A DNA stretch of 64,000 bases from [Mycobacterium] manitobense (GTDB lineage: Bacteria > Actinomycetota > Actinomycetes > Mycobacteriales > Mycobacteriaceae), in contig NZ_JACKSJ010000024.1 of NCBI RefSeq assembly GCF_025821665.1, positions 112,264 through 176,263 on the forward strand. The letters run 5' to 3'. Both the position numbers and the translations under genes were made by a program. Shown here piece after piece: positions 25,928 to 33,791 of this stretch; position 1 is the stretch's first letter, and each line of letters begins with the position of its first letter. The notes beneath the pieces are model-generated. The model made no database searches and was not told where the DNA came from. It was given only the letters and a program-made list of their open reading frames with translations.

Positions 25928-26243
25928 TCGTTTGAATTGACGGCGGCTTCCATCGGCCAGTAACGACCCGGCGAGCCGTCTCGATCTCATAGACAGGAGT
26001 GCAACCTGCGGTTAAGCCACAGGGCTATTTACGTCTCAGTTAATTAGTTTGACGCATTGTACGCTTCCTTCCAAAAAGATTCCTGTGAAAACGGTTTGAT
26101 CTTTCCCTTGATCGAGGAAGCCCTCTGTCAGGAAGTCCGGGCGCCGTAGCGGCGTTGGCAGGCAATTCCTGCCTCCGGTACGAGTCCAGTCGCTCGTCGA
26201 GGGGCCGGACCGCGACTTCCACGACTGAAAGGGATCCACCGAA
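25928..26243 (+). promoter_or_regulatory. Intergenic and leader region of second secreted paralogue
   Basis: No gene is seen. The middle (about 26020-26110) is clearly richer in A and T than the surroundings (TTAATTAGTTTGACG, CCAAAAAGATTCC) and probably contains the promoter, although no single -35/-10 pair stands out. The distal part (26141-26197) carries the second copy of the three-hairpin leader. The ribosome site is GAAAGGG near 26226. Confidence 0.45.
26141..26197 (+). promoter_or_regulatory. Three-hairpin leader element, copy 2
   Basis: Hairpin 1 is GCGCC/GGCGT (26141-26155), hairpin 2 is GGCAGG-CAATT-CCTGCC (26157-26173) and hairpin 3 is ACGAG/CTCGT (26180-26197). Stems are kept relative to copy 1 while loops and some paired bases differ, which is what a conserved RNA structure would show. 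Confidence 0.45.
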
Positions 26244-26618
26244 ATGAAGAACATCATGAAGACCACAGCCGCAGGTGCCATGATCGGCGGCTCGCTGCTG
26301 TTCACCGTCGGCATGGGCAGTGCCACCGCGCAGCCGCTCAACGTGCAGGACGGCCTCGTCAACGTCGGTGTCGGAGACGTGACAATCCTCGAGAACGTGA
26401 ACGTCGGCGTGGCCGCGCAGGTGATCGCAGCCATCTGCGGCACCGACGTGACCGCTGCCGTCCTCGGCGAGGTCGACCAAACCGGCGACACCCAGACGTT
26501 CTGCAACCTCCCAGGTGGCGACGTCGCCGTGACTCAGAACGCCGGAACCCCGGGGCAGTCAGGGCAGGTTCCTCCCGGAAATCCGCAACCCGGAACTCAG
26601 GGCGGCCCGAACCGCTGA
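26244..26618 (+). CDS. Small secreted protein, paralogue 2 (function unknown)
   Basis: A 124-residue exported protein, paralogous to the gene at 25463. The signal peptide has hydrophobic AAGAMIGGSLLFTVGMG and cleavage near ATAQP. The shared core is QPLNVQDGLVNVGVGDVTIL, then ICGTDV, FCNLPGGDVAVTQNAG with two conserved cysteines. The tail differs: Gly/Pro/Gln-rich (GQVPPGNPQPGTQGGPNR) and not acidic. GAAAGGG precedes the ATG at a workable distance. Together with the matching leader and terminator it indicates a duplicated transcription unit. Function unknown. Confidence 0.8.
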   Translation: MKNIMKTTAAGAMIGGSLLFTVGMGSATAQPLNVQDGLVNVGVGDVTILENVNVGVAAQVIAAICGTDVTAAVLGEVDQTGDTQTFCNLPGGDVAVTQNAGTPGQSGQVPPGNPQPGTQGGPNR

Positions 26619-26631
26619 CGAAACCTGACCT

Positions 26632-26665
26632 CACCGCCCGTGTCCGCTTCCGGACACGGGCGGTG
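26632..26665 (+). terminator. Terminator after paralogue 2
   Basis: CACCGCCCGTGTCCG and CGGACACGGGCGGTG pair over a CTTC loop, 14 bases after the stop. The stem sequence is the same as the terminator at 25892-25927. Confidence 0.85.
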
Positions 26666-26762
26666 GGCCGTTCGGGTCTCGCCGCCGTATCGGTTCGGCG
26701 GCGGAGCGGACGGCACCCGCGCGGGTTGGCTCTCGCACCGCGATGTGTGAGAGGTTGTGCGC

Positions 26763-28139
26763 ATGGGTCGACTCTTCGGCACCGACGGGGTGCGCGGCGT
26801 CGCCAATCGGGACCTGACGGCCGAGTTGGCGCTGGCGCTGGGCTCGGCGGCGGCCCGCAGATTGGGCACCACCGGCGGGCAGGAGCGAAGCGACCGGGGG
26901 ATCGGCACCGGCCAGCACGGCCGACGGCGCGTCGCAGTCGTCGGCCGCGACCCGCGGGCCAGCGGCGAGATGCTGGAGGCCGCGGTGATCGCCGGGCTGA
27001 CCAGCGAAGGCGTCGACGCGCTGCGGGTCGGCGTGTTGCCGACGCCCGCGGTCGCCTACCTGACCAGTGCCTACGACGCCGACTTCGGCGTGATGATCTC
27101 CGCCTCGCACAACCCGATGCCCGACAACGGCATCAAGATCTTCGGCCCGGGCGGTCACAAACTCGACGACGCCACCGAGGATCGGATCGAGGAACTCGTG
27201 CAGGCCGGACCCGGTGAGCGGCCGATCGGTGCCGGCATCGGCCGCGTTGTCGACGCCGAGGACGCGCTCGAGCGCTACCTGCGCCACGTCGGCAAGGCCG
27301 TCACCAGCCGCCTCGACGGCCTGACCGTGGTGGTCGACTGCGCGCACGGCGCGGCGTCGACAGCGGCGCCGCTGGCCTACCGCGCCGCAGGGGCGCGCGT
27401 CATCGCGATCAACGCCGAACCCACCGGCCTGAACATCAACGACGGCTGCGGGTCCACCCACATGGAGACACTGCAGGCCACCGTCGTCGCGCAGGGCGCC
27501 GACCTCGGCCTGGCCCACGACGGCGACGCCGACCGCTGCCTGGCCGTCGACGCCACAGGCCGGGTCATCGACGGCGACGCCATCATGGTCGTGCTCGCGC
27601 TGGCCATGCAGGAAACGGACGAACTGGCGTCGAACACGCTGGTCGCGACGGTGATGAGCAACCTCGGCCTGCATCTGGCCATGCGGGCGGCCGGCATCGA
27701 GGTGCGCACTACCGGCGTCGGCGACCGCTACGTGCTCGAAGAACTGCGTGCCGGTGAATTCACCCTCGGCGGTGAGCAGTCGGGTCACATCGTGCTGCCG
27801 TCGTTCGGCACCACCGGGGACGGCATCGTCACGGGCCTGCGGCTGATGGCGCGGATGGCTCAGACGCGCACGCCGCTGGCCGACCTCGCCGCGCCGATGG
27901 AAACGCTCCCGCAGGTGCTGATCAACGTCCAGGTCGCGGACAAGGCGACGGTCGCGCAGGCTCCGTCGGTGCAGACGGCCGTCGCGCAGGCCGAGGCCGA
28001 GCTCGGTGACACCGGCCGGATCCTGTTGCGGCCGTCGGGAACCGAGCAGGTGATCCGGGTGATGGTGGAGGCCGCCGACGAGGACACCGCTCGCCAGCTC
28101 GCCGTCCGTGTGGCGGAATCGGTGAGCGAACAGCGCTGA
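26763..28139 (+). CDS. glmM: Phosphoglucosamine mutase GlmM with N-domain insertion
   Basis: A 458-residue cytoplasmic enzyme that interconverts glucosamine-6-phosphate and glucosamine-1-phosphate for UDP-GlcNAc and peptidoglycan synthesis. It has [12 protein letters not shown] at the N-terminus, the phosphoserine loop [17 protein letters not shown], the metal loop DGDADRC, the sugar loop GEQSGH and the phosphate loop RPSGTE. An insertion near residues 38-55 ([20 protein letters not shown]) is not expected from the M. tuberculosis protein, where a short linker joins the flanking strands. The ATG is preceded by GAGAGG. GlmS lies about 8 kb away on the same strand. Confidence 0.97.
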   Translation: MGRLFGTDGVRGVANRDLTAELALALGSAAARRLGTTGGQERSDRGIGTGQHGRRRVAVVGRDPRASGEMLEAAVIAGLTSEGVDALRVGVLPTPAVAYLTSAYDADFGVMISASHNPMPDNGIKIFGPGGHKLDDATEDRIEELVQAGPGERPIGAGIGRVVDAEDALERYLRHVGKAVTSRLDGLTVVVDCAHGAASTAAPLAYRAAGARVIAINAEPTGLNINDGCGSTHMETLQATVVAQGADLGLAHDGDADRCLAVDATGRVIDGDAIMVVLALAMQETDELASNTLVATVMSNLGLHLAMRAAGIEVRTTGVGDRYVLEELRAGEFTLGGEQSGHIVLPSFGTTGDGIVTGLRLMARMAQTRTPLADLAAPMETLPQVLINVQVADKATVAQAPSVQTAVAQAEAELGDTGRILLRPSGTEQVIRVMVEAADEDTARQLAVRVAESVSEQR

Positions 28140-28178
28140 CGCGGAACCGGATCACCGCCCGCGGCGTCCAACCCGGGT

Positions 28179-28484
28179 ATGGGAGAACGTGACGCCACCC
28201 GCGTCGACGCAGCCGCGCTGCACGCCGCAGCGCACCAGTACGAGTCGGCGGCCCGCCTCGTCGACACCGCGGTCCGCACTCATCTGAATGCGCTGACGTT
28301 CGACGGCGCCGCGGCGGGGCGGGCGCACACCGTGCGAGGCGAAGCGTTGCGCGCCGCCGTCGACGATGTCGTCGCTCCACTGCGGCAGTGGTCGAGGGCG
28401 GCGGCGGAGATCGCAGTGCTGCTGCGGCTTTCGGCGGACCGCTACACCGATGTCGACGCCGCTGCGGCACGTCGGGTCGGCTGA
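28179..28484 (+). CDS. EspC-like small helical protein, probable type VII substrate (Rv3440c-like)
   Basis: A 101-residue protein without a signal peptide, similar in position and size to M. tuberculosis Rv3440c. It is helical and resembles the ESX-secretion-associated EspC family. RLVDTAVRTHLNAL and LRAAVDDVVAPLRQWSRAAAEIAVLLRLSADRY are the two helices (the second from about residue 58). The end carries YTDVD, a YxxxD/E-type type VII export signal. It is followed three bases later by a larger WXG-containing gene, the usual pairing for such substrates. Export is inference; the motif and pairing are visible. Confidence 0.75.
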   Translation: MGERDATRVDAAALHAAAHQYESAARLVDTAVRTHLNALTFDGAAAGRAHTVRGEALRAAVDDVVAPLRQWSRAAAEIAVLLRLSADRYTDVDAAAARRVG

Positions 28485-28487
28485 GCG

Positions 28488-29969
28488 ATGGCCGGCCAGT
28501 TCGACGTCGCCGGCCGGCTGGCCGACGGACGGCCGGCGGTCGACACCGTCGACGCCTATGTATCGGCCTGCGCCGCGCTCGGATTCGAACATCCAGATCT
28601 CACCGCCCGAGTTGGCCAGGTGGACGGCTGGTACGGCAGCGAGTCCGGCATGGATCTGGAATCTCTCGACGCCGACTGCGCCCGGCTGCGCGCGGCGACG
28701 GCGGCCATCGAGCAGGCCCGAGACCTGCAGGACGGTACGGTCGGCGCGCTGGCCGACTTCTGGGCCGGATCCGGTGCGCGGTCGGCTCAGGAATTCCTGC
28801 GACGTCACGGTGACGCGTCGGCGATGGCGGGGACTGCGGTGCGCGCTGCGGCCGAGGTGCTGACGGAACTGCGGGATGGTCTGTGGCGCAGCGTCGACGC
28901 CAAAGTCATTGCCACCCAGGCGATCGCCGACACCAGCGAGAGCGTGGAGTGGCGGGCGGCCGCCCATACGGTGCTCACCGGAGCCGGAGACCGCGTGGCG
29001 GCCAGTGAACTGGTCGATCTGCGCGTGAAACCGTTCGTCGCCGGCGAGGTCGGCAACGAATGGGTCAGCGCGATGCGGGCGGGTACCGACGACGTGGTGG
29101 CCGCGTACGGCGCGGCGACCGCGGAGCTGACCGCAGTGCCGGTTCCCGTGTTCGAGGTGCCCGCCGATTGGGGGCCGGCGGCAATCCGCACCGCACCGGC
29201 CGGTCTCGTCGAAACACATTCTGTGACTGAGCAATCCGATAACGGGGCACCCGCGTGGAGTGGCTCGCCGGCGTGGAACGCTTCCGCGGCCGGCGCAGCA
29301 CCGTGGCCGGCCTCGTCACCAGCACCCGCCGCGGGGGAAGCGGCACCCGCCGCGGTGGAGCCGGCGGCGGCGCCCGAGCCGACGGCATTGTCGGCGGCGC
29401 CCGAACCGGCGGCGGCTCCCGTCGAGCCTGCCACTGCGCCGTCGTCGACGCCTGCGATGGGTGGGCTGCAGGACGTGGGGTCCGGGCTCTCCGGGATGGG
29501 CCAGCAGTTCGCCGACATGCTCGGCGGGTTGCTCGGGTCGTCGGGTGACGCGCTCTCAGGTCTCGATCAGCTCGAGCCACCCGATGAGAAGGACGCCGAA
29601 CTCGACGACGGCGAACCTGCTGTGGCGGTTTCCGAAGACGATGGTGAACCCGAATTCGGCGCCGGCTCGGTGAATCCGGCTGGCGGCGGCGGGTCGCCGG
29701 CACCCACCGACGCCGCGGGCTCCACACCCGGCGTGACCGGCGAAACACCGGAATGCGCCGAAACCCCGACGCCGGTCGCACCTGCCGAGGAGCCGGTTGC
29801 CGAGGAGCCCTCTGCCGAGGTTCCACCTGCCGAGCCGCCACCGACACCGCCGCCACCCGCCGAGCCCGTCGCCGCGGCACCGGCACCGGCACCGCACGAC
29901 GCTGCGGCGGAGCAGGCCTCCACACCGTGCGAGATCGCCGCCGACGAAGTGCCGCAGGCCGGCGAGTGA
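28488..29969 (+). CDS. WXG100-like protein with long Ala/Pro-rich tail (Rv3439c-like)
   Basis: A 493-residue protein similar in place and composition to M. tuberculosis Rv3439c. Residues 1-240 are helical, with FWAGSGARSAQEFL (about residues 88-101) giving a WxG turn. From about residue 255 the protein is low-complexity, very rich in Ala, Pro and Glu, with an interrupting segment MGGLQDVGSGLSGMGQQFAD that could be amphipathic. There is no signal peptide. Together with the EspC-like gene upstream it looks like a heterodimeric type VII substrate carrying an extended C-terminal domain. The destination and role are unknown. Confidence 0.7.
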   Translation: MAGQFDVAGRLADGRPAVDTVDAYVSACAALGFEHPDLTARVGQVDGWYGSESGMDLESLDADCARLRAATAAIEQARDLQDGTVGALADFWAGSGARSAQEFLRRHGDASAMAGTAVRAAAEVLTELRDGLWRSVDAKVIATQAIADTSESVEWRAAAHTVLTGAGDRVAASELVDLRVKPFVAGEVGNEWVSAMRAGTDDVVAAYGAATAELTAVPVPVFEVPADWGPAAIRTAPAGLVETHSVTEQSDNGAPAWSGSPAWNASAAGAAPWPASSPAPAAGEAAPAAVEPAAAPEPTALSAAPEPAAAPVEPATAPSSTPAMGGLQDVGSGLSGMGQQFADMLGGLLGSSGDALSGLDQLEPPDEKDAELDDGEPAVAVSEDDGEPEFGAGSVNPAGGGGSPAPTDAAGSTPGVTGETPECAETPTPVAPAEEPVAEEPSAEVPPAEPPPTPPPPAEPVAAAPAPAPHDAAAEQASTPCEIAADEVPQAGE

Positions 29970-30016
29970 GCGGACCGGCCGCATGATTGGTGCGAGGACA
30001 CCCACCTGAACGTGCT

Positions 30017-30022
30017 TAGGCT
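30017..30022 (+). promoter_or_regulatory. -10 hexamer for a likely leaderless lipoprotein transcript
   Basis: TAGGCT ends six bases before the GTG at 30029, so transcription would start at or next to the start codon. This supports the second of two in-frame GTG codons as the true start. Confidence 0.5.
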
Positions 30023-30028
30023 GTGCGC

Positions 30029-30976
30029 GTGAAGGTTGTCGTCCTACGAGTCGCCGTGGTCGCGGCGGCGTTGCTCACCGCGTGTGCGCCAGACGATTCT
30101 ACGCCGGCGGATTCACCGGAGCCGACGCAGAACGCACCGGCCGGTCAGGATCGGCTCGATGTGATCCAGTCGTTGCGCCGCGTCGACCCCTGCGCGCTGT
30201 ATGGCGGCGCATCAGCTGTCGCCGGTCAGCCGCTGACGATCGACGGGCAGACGATGCCCCTGAGCTGCGATGCCCACACGCTCGACGGAGGAGACGAAAT
30301 AGAGGTCAGTATCGGGGTGAACGTCGCAACGGTCCCTCCGGTGGAGACGCCGGCCTGGGCCGACCGTCTCGACATCGACGGTGTCGATGTCGCAGTCACG
30401 TCGGCTCTGGAGGCGCCGGACGCACCGCCGCGCGACGACGTCGTGACCTGGACATGCGGCGTTCTCGCCGCGTATCCCGACAGCACTCGGCTGATCGTGC
30501 ATGCGTCCGCACCGCCTGAAGCCGACGCCTGCGCGGTCGGCGAGGACGTCATGCGAACCGCGATCCGCGAATTCGCAGAACGTCCCGGATGGGGTTCGAC
30601 CGACTTCCCGACCACCGTGCTGACGGGCGCAGACCCGTGCGCGGCACCAGAGCGGCTGCGACCGACCCACCGCGTCGACATCGATGTGGCGAATTCATCG
30701 GTCAGCGCGTGCGCGTTCACGCTCGACAACAGCGACATGGTCACCACGTCCTCGATGTATTCGAGGCCGGAACACCTCGACTACTCGACAGATCACTTCG
30801 ACATCGGCGGGCACCGGGTGGCGGGCGACGCCGCAAGTGGCGTGTTCGACGTCGTAGTCGGTCCCGAATTCCAGGTCGCGGGTGAGCGGTTGGTCCCGAC
30901 GATGAACATCGTGGATCTGTCACTGGACATGAACCGCATCAGGATGGTCGCCCGAGCGATCGCGGAGCAGTACTGA
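30029..30976 (+). CDS. Exported lipoprotein, unknown function
   Basis: A 315-residue lipoprotein. The signal peptide (VVVLRVAVVAAALLTAC) ends in the lipobox LTAC, with Cys about residue 19 as the lipidation site. The mature part has two similar halves beginning with a DPCA motif (VDPCALYGG and ADPCAAPERL) and several Cys likely to pair, a layout seen in actinobacterial DUF3558-type lipoproteins, but I cannot confirm that family. It stands alone between the WXG-like gene and a convergent helicase, with a leaderless-type promoter and a strong terminator. Confidence 0.75.
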   Translation: MKVVVLRVAVVAAALLTACAPDDSTPADSPEPTQNAPAGQDRLDVIQSLRRVDPCALYGGASAVAGQPLTIDGQTMPLSCDAHTLDGGDEIEVSIGVNVATVPPVETPAWADRLDIDGVDVAVTSALEAPDAPPRDDVVTWTCGVLAAYPDSTRLIVHASAPPEADACAVGEDVMRTAIREFAERPGWGSTDFPTTVLTGADPCAAPERLRPTHRVDIDVANSSVSACAFTLDNSDMVTTSSMYSRPEHLDYSTDHFDIGGHRVAGDAASGVFDVVVGPEFQVAGERLVPTMNIVDLSLDMNRIRMVARAIAEQY

Positions 30977-30993
30977 CCCACTGAGCAAAGAGA

Positions 30994-31019
30994 AAGGCCC
31001 GCGGTTACCCGCGGGCCTT
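30994..31019. terminator. Bidirectional terminator between lipoprotein and helicase
   Basis: AAGGCCCGCGG and CCGCGGGCCTT pair across a TTAC loop. It lies between the stops of two convergent genes, and A-rich and T-containing flanks on either side suit termination from both. Confidence 0.8.
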
Positions 31020-31039
31020 CCGTCAGTGCTCGTCGCCGA

Positions 31040-32482
31040 TCAGCGGCTGCGCGACAACCCGGCCGAGAACGAAGCGGCAGTGGTGCTCCGCCCGCCGCCG
31101 GTCCGTCCGGACTGACCGCGGCGGTTGCCGCCGCCACCTTGGCCACCGGAGTGCCCGCTGCGTTGGGCACCGCCGCGCTGGCCGCCACGGCTCTGGCCGC
31201 CGTTCTGGCCGCCGCCGCCCTGGCCGCCGCGGTTCGGATTGCGCCGCCGTCCGGACTGCTGACGCGGTTCGTTCTGCTCGTTCATCGGCGCCGCGACCAC
31301 CAGCGGTCCGTCGAAACTGCGCTCGCCCGGGGCGATCTCGAGCAACACGGGGTGCGAGGCACCGCTGAAGCGGGTGATCGTCGGCTTGATGCCCGCCTTG
31401 CGGGTCAGCGTCCGGACGTCGGACACCTGCGCGTCCAGCATCAGGGTCACCACGGTGCCGTCGGCGCCGGCTCGCGCCGTGCGGCCCGAGCGGTGCAGAT
31501 ACGCCTTGTGCTCGACGGGCGGATCAGCGTGTACGACCAGGGTGATGTCGTCGACATGGATGCCGCGCGCGGCGATGTCGGTGGCCACCATGACCGTGGC
31601 GGAGCCGTCGGAGAACGCGGCGAGGTTGCGCGTGCGGGCGTTCTGCGACAGGTTGCCGTGCAGTTCGACGGCGGGTACGCCGCGCGAATTGAGCTGCCGT
31701 GTCAGGTTCTTCGCACCGTGCTTGGTGCGGGCGAAGACGATGGTGCGGCCCGGTGACGCGGCCAGATCGGTCAGCACGTTGACTCGTGCCGCCGTGCCGT
31801 CGACGTGCAGCACGTGGTGCACCATCGCCGACACCGGTGACTGCGCCGAGTCGACGCTGTGCTCGATCGGGTTGTGCAGGTAGCGCTTGACGATGACGTC
31901 GACGCCGCCGTCGAGTGTGGCGGAGAACAACATCCGCTGTCCGTCGCGCGGTGTCTTGTCGAGCAGCCGCTTGACCGGGGGCAGGAAGCCGAGGTCGGCC
32001 ATGTGGTCGGCCTCGTCGAGCACGGTGATCTCGATCGCGGACAGGTCGGCGTGATGCGAACGCACATGGTCCTCGAGCCGGCCGGGGCAGGCGATCACGA
32101 TGTCGACGCCCTGGCGCAGCTTGTTGATCTGCGGTTGCGCGCCGACACCGCCGAAGATGACGACGGAACGCAGACCGGTCGCCTCGGCCAGCGGGGCGAG
32201 TGCCGCGTCGATCTGGGCGACGAGTTCGCGTGTCGGCGCGAGGATCAGCGCGCGCGGCTTGCCGGGACGGCGCGGCTTCGCGTCGTTGGCCAGCCGCGTG
32301 ACGACCGGCAGCAGGAAGGCATAGGTCTTGCCGGAGCCGGTCCGGCCGCGGCCCAGCACGTCACGGCCTGCCAGCGAGTCGGGCAGCGTGGCGGACTGGA
32401 TGGGGAAGGGGCTCTCGACGCCGTTGGCGGAGAGGGAATCGACGACGGCCTTGGGCAGGTCGAAGTCGGCGAAGGAGGGCAT
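31040..32482 (-). CDS. DEAD-box RNA helicase, RhlE type
   Basis: A 480-residue ATP-dependent RNA helicase for ribosome assembly and RNA turnover. Motifs in order: Q motif (FPIQSATLP), GRGRTGSGKT (motif I), PTRELVAQI (Ia), DEAD as VLDEADHM (II), SATL (III), ARTKHGAKNL (IV), and HRSGRTARAG (VI). From about residue 390 the tail is Gly/Arg/Gln-rich (RGGQGGGGQNGGQSRGG), as in RhlE-type proteins that bind RNA with the tail. The ATG at 32482 follows GGTGGG; an upstream TTG is in frame. More than 200 bases of leader upstream, with a CCGGG/CCCGG hairpin at about 32637, are typical for these autoregulated genes. Confidence 0.93.
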   Translation of the reverse strand: MPSFADFDLPKAVVDSLSANGVESPFPIQSATLPDSLAGRDVLGRGRTGSGKTYAFLLPVVTRLANDAKPRRPGKPRALILAPTRELVAQIDAALAPLAEATGLRSVVIFGGVGAQPQINKLRQGVDIVIACPGRLEDHVRSHHADLSAIEITVLDEADHMADLGFLPPVKRLLDKTPRDGQRMLFSATLDGGVDVIVKRYLHNPIEHSVDSAQSPVSAMVHHVLHVDGTAARVNVLTDLAASPGRTIVFARTKHGAKNLTRQLNSRGVPAVELHGNLSQNARTRNLAAFSDGSATVMVATDIAARGIHVDDITLVVHADPPVEHKAYLHRSGRTARAGADGTVVTLMLDAQVSDVRTLTRKAGIKPTITRFSGASHPVLLEIAPGERSFDGPLVVAAPMNEQNEPRQQSGRRRNPNRGGQGGGGQNGGQSRGGQRGGAQRSGHSGGQGGGGNRRGQSGRTGGGRSTTAASFSAGLSRSR

Positions 32483-32706
32483 GGTTGACCCACCGGTTTC
32501 TTGCACAGACAAGGTTGGATACTCCGAAAAAGTAGTGTGGTCGTCCTGCCCGGCGCGGGTGAGTTCCCGCGGCGCTCGGTTGACGATCGAGAAGCGGCAA
32601 AAGGCAGAACAGACGATGCCGCTGTGAGCAGTCTACCGGGTCTGCCCGGAAATGCCGCTATGGCGCTGGTCACCGTGCGCCGACACGGGCTCGGCACCGG
32701 CGTCGA

Positions 32707-33747
32707 TCAGGGCAGCAGTGACTGCAGTTCCTCGACGTACCGCACCGACTCACGACGATCGCCGGTCAACGGGTGCACCAGCATCGTCGTGACACCGGCC
32801 TCGGCGAACGCGGCCAGCCGTTCCTTGACGAAACCCCGTGTGCCGACCAGCGACACGCTGCGCACGAGTTCGTCGGGCACGGCGTCGATCGCTTCGGCCT
32901 TATTGCCTGCCAGGAACAGATCCTGGATGTGGTCGGCGATCTCGCCGTAGCCGTAGCGGGTTGCGAGCTTGTGATAGAAGTTCTGCCCCCGGGCGCCCAT
33001 GCCGCCGATGTAGAGCGCCAGTTGGGGTTTGGCCCACGCCAACCTGTCCTCGACGTCGTCGCCGACCGCCAGGCTGGCGCTGACCATGACGTCCAGTGGG
33101 CCGAGTTCCGGGTCGCGCCTGGCCGATCCGCTGCGCAACGCGTCGCCCCACACGTCGTCGGCCTTCTCCGGGAAGAAGAACACCGGTTGCCAGCCCTCGG
33201 CGATCTCGGCGGTCAACTCGACGTTCTTCGGGCCGAGCGCGGCGATGGTGATCGGGATACGTTCGCGCACCGGATGATTGATGAGGTGCAGCGGCTTGCC
33301 GAGACCGGTGCCCCGGTCGGCGGGCAAGGGGATCTGGTAGTGGCGGCCGTCGTGGACGACGTCCTCGCGGCGCCACACCTGGCGGCAGATCTCGACGACC
33401 TCGCGGGTGCGACCGAGCGGAGCGTCGAAGGGCACGCCGTGAAATCCCTCCATCACCTGCGGTCCTGAGGTGCCGATGCCCAGCCGGAACCGGCCGTCGG
33501 ACACGTAGTCCAGACCCGCGGCCGTCATCGCCAGCAGCGATGGTGTGCGCACGTAGATCGGGACGACGCCGGAGCCGAGCTCGATCGTCGAGGTCTTCGC
33601 CGCCAGATAGCCCAGCTGGCTGATCGCGTCATAGGAGTAGGCCTCGGCGACCAGGGCGATGTCGACACCGACCTTCTCCAGTTCGACGACGTCCTCGACC
33701 GCTTCCTTGAAGCCGCCGGCGTAGCTCAGGAAGATGCCAGTCCGCAT
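32707..33747 (-). CDS. LLM-class F420-dependent oxidoreductase
   Basis: A 346-residue TIM-barrel oxidoreductase of the luciferase-like family, in mycobacteria usually F420-dependent. The start MRTGIFLSYAGGFKEAVEDVV and segments GSGVVPIYVRTP and RFRLGIGTSGPQVMEGFHG are diagnostic. The C-terminal part (SLVGTRGFVKERLAAFAEAGVTT) closes the barrel. The substrate is unknown. Just upstream is a perfect palindrome CCAACCGGTTGG, probably a repressor site. The gene is followed at 32706 by the helicase leader region and preceded by a same-strand hydrolase-like gene 44 bases away. Confidence 0.88.
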   Translation of the reverse strand: MRTGIFLSYAGGFKEAVEDVVELEKVGVDIALVAEAYSYDAISQLGYLAAKTSTIELGSGVVPIYVRTPSLLAMTAAGLDYVSDGRFRLGIGTSGPQVMEGFHGVPFDAPLGRTREVVEICRQVWRREDVVHDGRHYQIPLPADRGTGLGKPLHLINHPVRERIPITIAALGPKNVELTAEIAEGWQPVFFFPEKADDVWGDALRSGSARRDPELGPLDVMVSASLAVGDDVEDRLAWAKPQLALYIGGMGARGQNFYHKLATRYGYGEIADHIQDLFLAGNKAEAIDAVPDELVRSVSLVGTRGFVKERLAAFAEAGVTTMLVHPLTGDRRESVRYVEELQSLLP

Positions 33748-33763
33748 GACCCCAGAACCTATC

Positions 33764-33775
33764 CCAACCGGTTGG
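33764..33775. promoter_or_regulatory. Palindromic operator upstream of the LLM oxidoreductase
   Basis: CCAACCGGTTGG is a perfect 12-base palindrome 17 bases upstream of the ATG at 33747, extended by a further TTGGG. TetR-type repressors often use such sites in front of lipid and redox genes. No TetR gene is present nearby. Confidence 0.5.
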
Positions 33776-33791
33776 TTGGGAGTGCGGCGGG

